Translations under genes and position numbers: made by a program
Notes under the pieces: generated by a model
What the model was told of the DNA's origin: nothing
The model's database searches: none
Seen by the model: only the letters and a program-made list of their open reading frames with translations
Origin: Silene conica
Lineage: Eukaryota; Streptophyta; Magnoliopsida; Caryophyllales; Caryophyllaceae
Assembly (NCBI GenBank): GCA_029255685.2
Contig: CM055311.2
Span: forward strand, 16,638,952 to 16,702,951
Length of the DNA: 64,000 bases
Direction: 5' to 3'
Shown here: one piece after another, positions 9,760 through 21,303 of the stretch
Layout of the letters: each line of letters starts with the position of its first letter
Numbering within the stretch: the stretch's first letter is position 1

Positions 9760-11505
9760 TTTTTTTATAGTTTTCAAAGAATAAAATTGTTGATTATAGC
9801 TTTTTAAAAAACATTTTTTGAAAATTATAACTTTATAATATTTTTTTTTGTCAATTACATCCATAATATTACTTTTCTTTTAAAATTGCACCACAATGAC
9901 GTTTTCGGTTAATTTTATCAAAAATTACCCAGATTTTTTTTTTTCATTTACCTATTCCATTAACCCCAAACCCTCTTTCATCTTCCTCTAAACTTTACCC
10001 CAAAATTTTCCCTAATCGCTACTGTAATTCATCCTAATTGTCGAAAAGAGGCTCCAAATCATGAGGGGCAAAGTTGTGTCATTGTCTGAGTGATCTACTT
10101 TGATAAATAAGTATTCATATATTCTATTTTCTCTTAAATTTATGTTTAATTCGTTGTTGTTGATAGGGTTAATGCAAATATGATATTGTCCATAATTTAT
10201 TGTTTTTCAATTGATTGAACCAATTTTTGGGTTTTAATTTGGGGATCATTAAAGAACCCTATTTTTTTCCAATTAGGAAATGTTACGCAAGTACTGTAAA
10301 AATGTAAAGGAAAAATCTTATCAGATCTGAAGCGAAGATGATTGTGACGTGACGAAGAGCCACTGTCCTAAAGTTAAATATGCCCCATCTAGTACACACG
10401 CCTCTTTGGCACTCGACCCCAGGATTAACACAAACGCTGCAACTTTGGTGTATGCAAAGCCGCAGATGAGAACAAGCAAGAACGTTGTCAAAAAATCTCA
10501 GAGAATTTTTAGATAGATTAAGAAAAGAGAGCAGGAGAAAGAAAGAGAGAAAGAATAATATTTTGTTGTGTGTTGAAATGAGATTACAGAACTCGTTTTT
10601 ATAGCCATTAGAAAACATAAGAATTAACGATTTTCGTCTCGGAAAAAAAAAATGTTGAAATATGAATATTCAGTCTGGAAGACTACATAATTCAATCCCA
10701 TAGACTGCACCAATCAGTCTGGAATGTTACACTATTCAATTCCGTAGACTGAACCAATCAGTCTTGGAAATTGTAGAAAAACAGAAGATTATTTTGTTTC
10801 AAAAAATAAAAGGAGCTGATGGCTCGCACCGCAGGTGCTCTACCCAGAGCCCAGAGCCCAGAGCCCGGCGTGGCGAGGAGAGAGCGCGCGCGTGTGTGGC
10901 CTAGCCCGAACTTGTCAACCTCCACATACAAAAAGTCCACTCACAATAGTTCAAATTATAGGGTAGAGAAGTACAATATAAACCCATAAGACTTGTTTTA
11001 CTTTTTTCATGTGGGACAAGAAAAACACGCTAGCTTTGTAAACACTTTTATTGAGCCATTTATTCCAACATGAAAAAATTGAAGAACCCTAATTATTTTC
11101 AATGTGGGGAAAATTGATGATGAACAACACTAATTAATTTTAAGATATAATGGAAATAATAGAATTAGAATTCAATTAAATTCAATAAGGTAGCATTAGA
11201 TTAGGTGAAATTGTCGAAGAAGTGGAAAATTAGTGAGAAATAAAGTTGTGAAATCTGATTTTGGGGTGAACATAAAAGAATATACAAGATGAAGGTAAGA
11301 GTATTTTCGTCCTAAAAAATGAACTGAAGTCCCAAAAATTCAAATTGGTATTAATTTTCCGCCGGAGTTAATATTTTGACTGTAATTTATAATCATCAGT
11401 AATATGGGTATAATTTACAAAAAAAAATTAAAAGGCCGTAACTTTCAAAAGGTGATTTTTAAAAGGGTGTAATTAACAATTTTCTCTTTTTGAAATAATT
11501 TTTTT
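9760..11505. mobile_element. Long-TIR DNA element (Mutator-like?), non-coding
   Basis: About 110 bp from 9783 on (AAAATTGTTGATTATAGC) is matched, reverse-complemented and with substitutions, by the sequence ending at about 11,483 (AATTAACAATTTT). Similarity continues some bases further out on both sides into T-rich runs, so the ends are approximate. The interior has no transposase; it holds a GC-rich island (about 10,815-10,905) and a 44-bp tandem repeat. Long TIRs suggest a Mutator-like element, but no 9-bp TSD was found. Confidence 0.5.
10671..10770. repeat. 44-bp tandem repeat
   Basis: CAGTCT(G/T)GGA starts at 10671, 10715 and 10759, a period of 44 bp, with matching ATTCAAT and TAGACTG(C/A)ACCAAT in each unit. 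Two full units and a partial third. Confidence 0.8.
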
Positions 11506-11621
11506 GCATTACTTATCCACAAAAATGTATTCATGAAAAAATAAAATTTTAAAAAAAATGATGGGTCATGATTTTCGTAGCACATTTATTCAATACAATA
11601 CATGGCGTTTTACCTCTCTCA

Positions 11622-11948
11622 GAGCAAGTGCAATGAAAGAACTTTATATAAAGTTTTTCCTTTGCCATGTCATATTTTGACAATCTCAATAATTAAGAAC
11701 ATTTTATCACAATGGAAAAACCTCATATAAAATTCTGCTATAATCCATAACTAATTGATTAATTTAATTAATTGGTTAATTGTTCATTGGAACTCACAAG
11801 ATTTTCTTGTTTTTTGAAAGAACTTGGTTCTTTTTTTCGAACCAACTTTGTCAATTTAAGAACAAACTTTTATTTGCAATGGAACAAACTTTATTTTAAA
11901 GGTTTGTTTTTACAAACCCAACACAAAAACCTCCCATTGCAATTGCTC
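11622..11948. mobile_element. MITE-like element with AGAGCAA ends
   Basis: Left end AGAGCAAGTGCAATG and right end CATTGCAATTGCTCT are inverted repeats about 327 bp apart, with further weak similarity inward (AAAAACCTC at both sides). Non-coding. Related by its ends to the element at 9256. TSD uncertain. Confidence 0.5.
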
Positions 11949-13044
11949 TCATTTTCCTTTTCATTTTCTCTCTCTAACCCTTATTTAATATTTTCTCTCT
12001 AATATCAAAATGTGTACTGCGAAACGTAATTTATTTTTGCAGTATATTTTTTTTACTCAATACAATAAAATGTGTACTACAAAAATCAAAGCTCCTACAT
12101 TAATTAGTTTTATTTGTTTGCATGTACTACATTGTGTATTAGTTGTTTTTAACAAGCCTCCCTTGGGTCGGGTATATCCGTCACAAATTAAATCTATTCA
12201 TGTTGGTAGATAAGACAAAACAGTTTATTATTTCCGAGATACTTTATTTTTGTCTTATCTCATCCACATGAGTAATATTTGACTCGTCATAGCAAGTTTG
12301 CGACAAATTATCCATCACAAATAAAAATTTGCATTTTTTTTTAGTTTTTAGGTTGTAATTTAGTCAACTTAGTAAACGTATTACAAGTTTGTCTTGCCAT
12401 ATTATTTAACCATATTATTTAAGATGACTCATAGTAAACGTAGTACGTGTTTACATGTTTGTACGTATTATTAGTATTATTTTATTTTTATTATTTCATT
12501 ACTTATTTGTACCTTATTTTCATAATTTGGCGAGTAATTTTATAAAAATAATATACACAAAAATAACTATAAAGTAACCTAATAATTAAGAGTATGTTGA
12601 ACAAAGATATGTATTACAAGAGAAACAAAAATACTATAGTAAAATATGTGAAGTTAATGTAAATGAAAATAATTAGGACTATGTTGAAAATTTTAAACCA
12701 ATCCGTAAAACTAAAACTCTTCATCGAAGACTATAAAATCAGTTGCCGGTTTAGCGTTATACTTCCACCCAACTATGCGTGAAGTAATTTCTTCGCGTCA
12801 AACTACAAATGTTGATTCCCTATATTCCCCCAACTTGGATGTACTCTTGGTAAGGGAGAATTACAAGCAAGACGAGCCTATTTTCCAAACCAATGTCGTT
12901 CTGCGTATAAAAAAATTGAGAAACTCAAATTATTAATTTTACGTACTACATTAAGCACATACAACGTTGAATTTAAAAAAACAATTGTACTACTTTGAAA
13001 AAAACAAAAATAAGATAAATGTTAAAAGCAATTAGAAGATATGA
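11949..13044. other. AT-rich stretch with decayed repeats
   Basis: Contains a decayed TGTGACGG-type MITE relative at about 12,165-12,340. The rest is AT-rich with no gene I can support. The short frames at 11,772 and 12,010 have no recognisable similarity. Confidence 0.4.
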
Positions 13045-14188
13045 AGGTAGATTGTTTCTTGGTTTTCCAAGAAATGGGAGAGGAGCCAAAGAAGATGAGA
13101 TATGCAGAAACGGACTGTCGACTTATAGGACAAGGGCCATAGTCAGCATCGCATTAGGCATGAAGAGTGAGATCGCTATCTGCGCGTAGGAGAAGACCTT
13201 GGTCAGGCACATTTTTTATATACCGTACAACTTGAAGGGCTGCATTCCTATGTTCGGTGGTAGGAGCATGCATAAACTGTGACAATATATGTACAGAATA
13301 TGTAAGTTCGGGTCGGGTAATAGTGAGGTAGACTAAACAACCAACGAGGCGGCGATATGGTTTGGGATCTGTAAGAGGGGATGCAACAGATAGACCCAAG
13401 CGATGGTTTGGTTCCATACGTATATTATTAGATGGTCGTGAGCTCAAGAGGCCAATTTCTGTGAGTATATCAAGGGCATATTTCCTTTGGGAAACAAAAA
13501 CTCCAGACTTGGATCGGGCTATTTCGAGGCCGAGATAATATTTGAGAGGCCCAAGGTCCTTCATGTGGAAACAGGTTTGCAGGTAGGTCGATCTTGAAGT
13601 TGTTGATGAGATCGGAAGTGTTCCCACAAATTACTAGATCATCGACATAAATAAGAACATAGACTTCGGTGTTGGATGTGGTAAGAGAATATAGAGATTG
13701 ATAATAAGGACATTGTTTGAACCCATATTGCCGAAGAGCAGAGGCTAGTTTGGCATACCAACATCGAGGCGCTTGTTTTAGCCCATATAGCGATTTGCGT
13801 AGGCGACAAACCTTGCCATTAGTAGAGGTTTGGAATCCCTGGGGCGGCTTCATATAGACTTATTCATGAAGATCTCCATGTAAGAAGGTATTATGAACGT
13901 CCATTTGATGAATTTCCCATTGTTTTGCGGCGACAATGGCGATGAGGGTGCGAACTGTTACAAGTTTGATAGTTGGCGCAAAAGTTTCGTTGTAGTCGAC
14001 CCCTTCAACTTGACGATTATCCATGACGACCAGTCGAGCTTTATAGCGTTCAATAGACCCATTGACATTATACTTAATTTTATATACCCATTTTGAGCCA
14101 ATTGCCTTTTTATTGGGAGGCAAGTCTTCGAGGGTCCAAGTATTATTTTTTTCGAGTGCATCGATCGTGAGTTTCATTGCATCCCTCC
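13045..14188 (-). pseudogene. Ty1/copia reverse transcriptase-RNase H relic
   Basis: Reading 14,188 to 13,045, the translation shows the copia RT (RVT_2) in order: NTWTLEDLPPNKKAIGSKWV, KARLV, ETFAP, MDVHNTFLHGDL, SLYGLKQAP, the catalytic YVDDLVICGN, MKDLGPLKYYLGLEIA and YRRLVGCLVYLTITRPELTY, then the first part of RNase H up to SSPISWKTKKQ. There is a stop after HGDLHE and at least two frame changes. Both flanks are cut: the 3' side fades near 13,045, and the upstream part (integrase side) was displaced by the Athila-like element that begins at 14,189 inside this frame. Non-functional. Confidence 0.9.
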
Positions 14189-14414
14189 TGATACGTGCAA
14201 TTTATATAGACTTTTTAGGTCCATTATGCACGTATTTGTCCTTTAAATCTTAGCTTTTAGCACCCTTTTTCCTCCGAATTGTCTACTTTGTTGCCTTTGT
14301 GTTCATTGCAGATAAATAACGAAGGAGAAGAAGAAATGCGCTCAAATCTTAGCAAAATCGGCATTTTCAAGACATCAAGAGAAGAACAAGAATCCCAGAA
14401 GAAGAAACTCTCGC
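14189..14414 (+). repeat. 5' LTR of C, first part
   Basis: Begins TGATACGTGCAATTT, imperfectly inverted to the LTR end CCGTGTCA at 45,984. The first 226 bp precede the A array; the last five (CTCGC) are the left copy of the array's TSD. Confidence 0.85.
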
Positions 14415-15950
14415 TGATAGCGGGGATTGTCGCCCTCCCCCGATCAAACAATATTTATATAAAACTCAACTACTAAACTAATGTAGTAGGGTAGTCGAGG
14501 TCGATCCACAGGGAGGTTAAGTTTGAGTACTAGTCTTGTCTTAGATTATAGGTTAGCTACGCGAACCAATAAAATGATTAATATTAAACTAATTAACTAA
14601 ACTAAAAATGAATTAAAGTAAACTACTAAATTAAGGAAGCAAACAAGCAATAGAACAAATATAAAAGCAATAAAGAAAAGTCTAGGGCGCGATTTCGACT
14701 TCCAACACTTGTAAATTACCGCTTAACTCTCGTAACAAGTTGCCAAGGGGAAAGGTTAATGGTGAGACGCCTCTAATTCGCTCATAGACTCCCTCTCGGG
14801 CTCACTATAAGACACTAGCTATGCCGACACAACTCCCTCTCGGGCTCATGCATCAAACTCCTTAAGTCAAGGGTCAAAGCTTACCAAAATACGCCTATTT
14901 TGACTCCCCTTTCCCCAAGATTAAGGTTCTAAGTCCACGTTATACCCCGGTCATCCCACTCCCTCTCTCGAGGGTCGATTTCAAACCGAAAATTAAGGGC
15001 ACCCCTCTCAAGTTCTCCCTCCCGGGTTCAACTCAAGATGACAAATTAGTCCAATTGGGTGAGCTAACTCCCAACCTAGCCAACTCCCGTCGACGGTCAA
15101 GGGTAAAGAGTCAAGAACAATCCCAAATAAAACATAAACAAGTCAAATCCCTTAATTAACCCAATAAACTCCCCCTCGACACCAAGTTGGTGGAATTAAG
15201 ACGGTAACCTACATATATCGGAGTCTAATCGCACCCTAGTAAAAATACTACTCACTAATCATATTTAATCCAACACAAGACACATCAACAACTACACTAA
15301 ACATGAAATTAAGCATAATGGAGCAATAACGATTACAACTTTAAACTAATTTGATGACTAAACATGATAAACTATACTAAACATGGTCAGATTGTTAAAA
15401 GACTAAAATGATAGAAATGACAATGAAAAAGAGAAAGAGGGAAAATAATTCATACCATACTTGTAATTAAATGGAATGAGATGATAGATCGTCACACAAA
15501 TTTTGTGAATTAAAGAGAGAAATTAAATCTAAACTAAAAATGAGAAAGAAAATCTGTTTTTAATCTACGCCTACTTCTCCTGCCTTCCTCGTTTCGTTCC
15601 CTCTGTCCCCCGAAAACAATTGCCGAGCTGCTTCCTTGCTTCCTCTATTTTCTTTTCTTTCTTTCGTCTTTTCTGGGCCCAGTTGGCACCTAGCACAAAT
15701 TTGTGGCCCAACTCAAACTATAACCCATTGCTCCGTTTTATTTGTTTTCATTCGTCTCGATACCTACCTGACCAAATTAACGAAAGCAATACCACTATCT
15801 CGAGTAATATCATGAAACAATTTTATTTAAAACTAATCCGCTAATATATGAAATAGAACTAAAATAAGTCAATAAAGCTAACACGAGTTATTAATTAGAT
15901 CAAATAAGGGATAAAATGTGGGTTAAAATCGGTAAAATATTGTGTTATCA
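14415..15950 (-). repeat. LTR1 of A array (3' LTR of unit 1)
   Basis: 1,536 bp; on the minus strand TGATAACACAATATTTTACC to CCCCGCTATCA. It is followed at higher coordinates by a polypurine tract, so it is the 3' LTR of unit 1. It shares several variants with LTR4 against LTR2/LTR3 (for example GGATTGTC, not GGATCGTC). A minus-strand TATATAAATA lies about 40 bp from the LTR end and could be the promoter. Confidence 0.93.
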
Positions 15951-15989
15951 AATCTCCCCACACTTATCTCTTACTCGTCCTCGAGTAAG
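15951..15989 (-). promoter_or_regulatory. Polypurine tract plus hairpin, unit 1 of A
   Basis: On the minus strand CTTACTCG-AGGA-CGAGTAAG (8-bp perfect stem, 15,989-15,970) is followed after 3 nt by TAAGTGTGGGGAGATT abutting the LTR. The tract is the expected primer for plus-strand DNA synthesis. The hairpin is 19 nt from the LTR. Confidence 0.85.
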
Positions 15990-17657
15990 CTCACAAACTA
16001 TACTAAGACCCGTAATATAAAAGAACTATATATACTACTAATATCCGATGAAAGACAATTAACGGGCCTCCTCCGTCCCTTCAACTCACGTAGTTGTGCT
16101 TATGAGGTAAAGCACAACTCGCAAGGCAAGTTGGGTCTTGCACAAAATTTAGACACATCCTAGCATGAAGCACAAAATTTGCAATAAGATGCATCAACAA
16201 AAGAAAATGCCACTTTCCTCATCTAAGTGGCGAATATCAACTAAAAGAGAACAAATTCAACAGCATAAACTCCTTCACAAATACTAATTCAACAAGTCAA
16301 TAAGTCCAAAAGGATGGCAACAAATCACTACCAAACAATGCTAACCTAGGCTACTTTCACAACCATGACCCAAATACTTTCGTCGTGGGCGATCGGATGG
16401 AATGGAAGGATGTCCCCATGATGCTAGAGGTAAGGAATAAACCGGGTCTAGACTCTTCATAAGTAAGGGTCATGGATCGTCCCAAGTTCGTTAAGGAAGG
16501 ATAGCAAAATCGATTTTCGGGTTTAAATGCTCAAGTTATTTCATAAAGGTGGAAAACAAAACAAACGACCTCAATTTTTTTTTTCTCTCTTTTTTTCTTC
16601 TTTTTTTTTCTTCTTTTTTTTTTATTTATTTTTTTTATTTTTCTTTTCATGAGTTAAGATGGGGTTTGTCCCACGCGTGCTAATGCCCTTCGCCTTCGCC
16701 AATCGCTTATTAGGCGACCGGTTAACCTCTAGGCAATAGCTTATCGGGGTGACAATCACTCTGTCTTTGGGCGGTCGAATTCACGACCAAGTGGGAAGCC
16801 AATTCTTTGGCCCCCTCCAAAGCACATCGAAGTGGTACGCCTCCACCTAAACTACACGATCTTATTCCACAAGAGGCTTCTTTTTCAACTTTTTCAACAT
16901 TTCACACCAAAATTTAAAGAAATGAGCATTTTAAAAACCATCAAAAATCTCAAGTTACCATCCCACCCAAACCGACAAGGTCACCAAGACTAGTCAATCT
17001 ATACCTAATCGCATCACGGGGTTGGACAAGGTGATTCAAAATGCAAACCGTCGACTTGGTAGCGGATCACGGTTTGAAAGATACTAGAAAAGCATAACCT
17101 AGAGTGTTTCAAAACCATTCTAAAAGACGAAGTCACAAGTAGAAGAATCATTTGCAATGGCCTAAATGCTTTTCTCAAAGTTCTCAATTAGGCAATTTGG
17201 AAACATTTTACTAAATGCAACTACATGTCATGAATGCAACTAATATATATATATGTTATAATGCAAGTGAATTATCAACTACATGCCATACAAGTTAATG
17301 CAACTCATCCTACCAACACATAGGCACACAACACCAAGCTCCAAAACGGTTCCCCAAAGGAACACCCACATCACATATCCCATCCTCCTCCATGCCAATA
17401 TATACAAAATAGAAAAGGAAGGAATAAGGAGAAAGAGTATGAGGAATTTTACCAAGCGTCTTCTCCGATGCATCGTGTGTGTTACCTATGAGCATGGTTA
17501 GGACGAGTACAATACATAAAATATATACAATGCAATGTTTTTGGATTTTTCGAGTTTTTCAATTTTTTTTTTGTATTTTCTGAAAAAATTTCTCAAAAGA
17601 AAAAGAAAAACAAAATAAAAAAACATGAAAGAAATATATACAAGGTGTATATTTCCC

Positions 17658-17693
17658 CTCCCCACACTTAAATTCTCATCGTCCTCGATGAGA
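17658..17693 (-). promoter_or_regulatory. Internal hairpin-polypurine module 2 of A
   Basis: Minus strand: TCTCATCG-AGGA-CGATGAGA (8-bp perfect stem) then, after 3 nt, TAAGTGTGGGGAG. Same layout as the terminal tract but with a different stem sequence. Absent from units 2 and 3 because of their internal deletion. Confidence 0.8.
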
Positions 17694-18220
17694 CAAGTGC
17701 AAGGAAGAGAAATACAAAAAAAGAAAAATCTTTTTGGTATTTTTCGATTTTTTGAAAAATAAGAACATGTTTTTGGGATTTTTTTTGGGCCTCCTCTTTG
17801 TACTTATTTATATACAAAGTATAAAGAGGAGGTAAAGAAAAAGAAAAGAAACTCAAAAGCAAAAACTAAGAAAAAGAAAAAGAAACTAGGCTAGAAAATA
17901 ATCTAACACAAAAGAAAAATCAAAACAAAATAAAGCAAAACAAAAGAAATTTGGATATGAGGAAGGAATTTGGTGCAATTTGGATTTTTATAAAGGAGCA
18001 AAATGGGATTTTCACCAAGAGAATGACATTAACGGGAACGAGGAACGCAAAAATGAAGACGGAATGTAAAAAGCTAGAGAAATAAGGGAACAATGGGGAA
18101 AAAGAAGTGTCGAAATTTTGAAGTAAAAAGGAGGTTTTGGGGGTGTAGTTCACAAAATTATAAGAAAGGAGCAAAAAGTGAAAAAAGATCTTTTAAATTT
18201 TTTTGTTTTTTTTTAAGGTC

Positions 18221-18346
18221 GGGTGTATCTCGCCCAAGTCGGGTGTAGTAACACCCCACTGCCTGAGTTACACCCAGCTACAATTTCCCCTTGGGTGTAT
18301 CTCTTCCAGTAGGGTGTAGTAACACCCCACTGCCCTGAGTTACACC
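18221..18346. repeat. GGGTGTA/TACACCC inverted-repeat block, two units
   Basis: GGGTGTA at 18,221, 18,241, 18,293 and 18,312 alternates with ACACCC at 18,251 and 18,322 and TACACCC near 18,269 and 18,340. The block repeats with a period of about 71 bp, and each half can fold on itself (GGGTGTAGTAACACCC). Confidence 0.75.
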
Positions 18347-18545
18347 CAAAACACCCATTTTTACTTCTAAAACTCTCCAAATTCAAGAAAATGCACCCGA
18401 CTCAAATTTTTCGCCTTTTTTCACATCCCGAAACTCCTCATTTGCACTCCGAAAATGCCTCAAAAATCCCCAAATTTTAAAATTAACACCGTCAACCTCC
18501 AAAAATCCAAACAACTACTACTCCATCTAACCAACAACAACAAAC

Positions 18546-18581
18546 CTCCCCACACTTAAACTTGACATTGTCCCCAATGTC
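18546..18581 (-). promoter_or_regulatory. Internal hairpin-polypurine module 1 of A
   Basis: Minus strand: GACATTG-GGGA-CAATGTC (7-bp stem) then, after 5 nt, TAAGTGTGGGGAG. It lies about 230 nt downstream of the gag stop of unit 1. Confidence 0.75.
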
Positions 18582-18813
18582 TAAGAACAAGGGAAGGTAA
18601 AAAGAGAGAGGGTGAGTAAAGAATGTTACCGTTCAAGCACAATCTTCGATCATTCACTAAAGAAAGTGATCTTTGATTCTTCTACTTCAACTCATCACTT
18701 TGTTGTTGGTTCGTGAAACTTACAAACATGGTACCTACACACATGAAACGAAACAAAACAAAACAAAACACAAACAAGCAAAAATCTAAATACACCCAAG
18801 CACATAAAACAAG

Positions 18814-19043
18814 TTAGTCATTTAAAAAGCCGGTCAACGATCTCATTAACTTGTCAAATGAACTTGACCAATTTTCAAAGAAATGGTCACAAGGGATTGA
18901 ATAAAGCAAGCAAGACCAAGCATACAACCAAGTAAGAGGTCTACAAATTGAAGACTTGTAAGAAAAGAAGTGTATACCAAATATTTCAAAATCACTCCAT
19001 GGTTCATCACTCATATCCTCAAAATTTTCACTCAAATAATCAT
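18814..19043 (-). pseudogene. C-terminal end of A gag, unit 1, cut off by element B
   Basis: The frame of the A gag (27,143-28,601) continues here beyond element B: after the FDDYL repeat it reads SENFEDMSDEPWSDFEIF and ends RSLTGFLND. So the ancestral gag was about 80 residues longer than the part before B, and this end is missing from units 2 and 3. Confidence 0.75.
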
Positions 19044-19643
19044 CAAATTGATGCCCGTCGTTGAGGGTACCAAAGATAAATTTATAATTCCTAACCTTAA
19101 CAATAGATAGTGAAAGTCAGGGTCGAACCACAAAGAGGTGGGGAATGTTTATTGTCTTAATGTTAATGTTTAAAGGTAACAAATCTGGGGGTTGATTGGT
19201 TGATTACTAAGTCTAAAGTAAAGATAAAAATAAAACAAGAATTAAAAGATGGGAATAAAATATAATAAAAGAGGATGCTAGGATGTTTGGGTAATAAATA
19301 GCTAAGGTAAAGTAAATCCTAAGGTCAACATGTATTGCAGTCGCGTAAGGGGGTGTAACATATCTTTTTAGGTCTATGCTACCTAATAGCTCCTTTCGGC
19401 CTATGCTATTAGTTCCTAGGTCTCACAATTATTGGGTGTCAACAATAAGGGTGATTCCTAAATTCCAGGTTACATACCTTTCAGCCTTGAGTAACCTATC
19501 TGTCTTAAGGTGTAAACCAATGCCCTTCCCGTATCTCTCAATCTTGGGTAGGTCATTACTAACATCCTACAAGTCTCCTATTGGTCTCATTGCAGGATAT
19601 TATAATTGACAAGAAAAGACGAAATAAGAAAACATACGCGAGT

Positions 19644-19717
19644 GGTCGACCGACCGGCTACTCCAGTCGGCCGACCACGGCCTCGGTCGACCGACCGACT
19701 ATTCCAGTCGGCCGACC
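19644..19717. repeat. Four phased palindromes in 3' LTR of B
   Basis: 12-bp palindrome-like units of the GGTCGACCGACC / AGTCGGCCGACC type start at 19,644, 19,665, 19,685 and 19,706 (steps 21, 20, 21). Confidence 0.9.
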
Positions 19718-20211
19718 GTGGTCCTGCTACAAGCGGTTTTTCGGATTTTATTTACCTCTGCATATTATCCCCTACATCCTAACATATGAAAATTAGCTAC
19801 TCATGACTGTTAAGACGATTGTAAAATTGGGAATAAACATGGAGAACATAGTAATCAATCTAAGCATGCAAGATTCAATAAAGCTTGGGATTCTAACTTA
19901 ACAATTGTAATAAAAACAAGAACTATAATAAAAACTAGATTAAAGAGTAATTACCACAATTGGAATTAGGGCAGAAAGAAACTAACTTTATTGAATGCTT
20001 GAGAATTATTGAAAGATTACAAAACTAAATCTGATAAAACTTGATGCTGAAAGATTCGATGCAAAACTTGATTCTCCAGATCTAAGATCTAAGATAGTTG
20101 AAGATATCTAACCCTAATCACAAGATTGGCTTATATAGAAAGAAACTAAGAGTTTCCTAAAGACTCTAATTCTACTTTATTTCCGAAAAAGAATCGCATG
20201 GGCTTCGTTCT

Positions 20212-20343
20212 GGTCGGTCGACCTACTATTCGGGTCGGTCGACCGCTTCTTGCTGGACTTCTCTTATTTCCGGCCTTTCTTGGAAATTGGGCTTTATGAA
20301 AATCAGGCCTGGTCGGCCGACCCGTTTAACTGGTCGGTCGACC
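20212..20343. repeat. Two palindrome pairs in 3' LTR of B
   Basis: GGTCGGTCGACC starts at 20,212 and 20,233. GGTCGGCCGACC at 20,311 is followed by GGTCGGTCGACC at 20,332. Both pairs have a 21-bp step with 9-bp spacers of different sequence. Confidence 0.92.
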
Positions 20344-20613
20344 GCTTCTGTACGGAAGTCTTCGGATTTTCTTCTGTTTGACCCTTGGTACTTGATTTTG
20401 ACTCCAGTTGACTTTCCATTTATTCCTTAATTAAGCAAAAGACTTGAGGATACGAATTTGGTGCTAAATCGTCTCTTTTCCGCATAAATCTGCAAAAGTG
20501 CATAAAAATACGAAAGTACACAATTTGTGGGAAATAAAGGCTAAAACATAGTAAATGAGCGACCAAATACGTGTAAAAATAGATGTAAAACATCATAAAA
20601 TAGACACGTATCA

Positions 20614-20651
20614 AATTCCCCAAACCAAACCCTTGCTTGCCCTCAAGCAAG
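20614..20651 (-). promoter_or_regulatory. Polypurine tract plus hairpin of B
   Basis: Minus strand: CTTGCTTG-AGGG-CAAGCAAG (8-bp perfect stem, 20,651-20,632) then GGGTTTGGTTTGGGGAATT running into the LTR. The hairpin is 18 nt from the LTR, almost the same distance as in A. Confidence 0.87.
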
Positions 20652-21270
20652 AAATAGACTCGATCTTAACTAATGGAACGATTTCAATCTCAGAGCGAAA
20701 TTTACATGTTAGCCTATACCAATGCCAAGTACAAAATGAGAAAGCATTTAAATCATGCAAACGAATTATAGGGTTGTCAGATTTGCAAATAAAGAAACTA
20801 TAGAGACTTAATACCATGGACTCTCGCGGTACGCTCGAGACACTCATGAAGCAAAGGGTGAGTATATGTAAAAGATAGAAAGAAGTAATTTTGTAGAGAC
20901 ACTCACCTAACTGCGACCCATGAAAACATGCCTGCAATCTAACATGAACAGGAATTCTACAACTTTGTATAACAATCTTATTAAGTGACCCAGATACATG
21001 CAAATCGAGGTAATGAAAGATATGTGAGGTAAAAGGTAAAAAGTGGTTAAGATGTTTTTGGATTTGTGGGGTTAGTAGCCAAGCTAGTAAAACTGATTTC
21101 CAACAACAAACTTCACACTTTTGATATTAAGAAAATGCTCTGTTGTAGCACAACTCTCACATTAAATATAAGGAAGGACTCCCAAATATTTTTGAATGAG
21201 GTACGGGAGTTATAACATATAAAAGAAAGGGGTATTAACAAACGAAATTTTGACACTGATTCTGTCAGTT

Positions 21271-21303
21271 GGTCGGCCGACCTATAATGGTGGTCGGTCG
21301 ACT
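21271..21303. repeat. Palindrome pair in 3' region of B
   Basis: GGTCGGCCGACC at 21,271 and GGTCGGTCGACT at 21,292, again 21 bp apart. Confidence 0.9.

Larger units (their letters stand above)
15990..18813 (-). other. 3' untranslated region of A, unit 1
   Basis: Non-coding region between the gag stop (18,814) and the terminal polypurine tract. It holds pyrimidine-rich runs (about 16,565-16,650), two internal copies of the hairpin-polypurine module (17,658-17,693 and 18,546-18,581) and a GGGTGTA/TACACCC inverted-repeat block (18,221-18,346). Short frames here have no recognisable similarity. Confidence 0.7.
19049..20613 (-). repeat. 3' LTR of B
   Basis: 1,565 bp; minus strand TGATACGTGTCTATTTTATG to GACGGGCATCA. 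Contains eight copies of the B palindrome in four pairs and a minus-strand TATATAA (20,131-20,138) that could be the promoter. Confidence 0.95.

Noticed and set aside
10283..10940. Frames at 10,283-10,618 and 10,758-10,940
   Set aside because: No recognisable domain; they sit in a non-coding TIR element and one spans a low-complexity GC-rich block.
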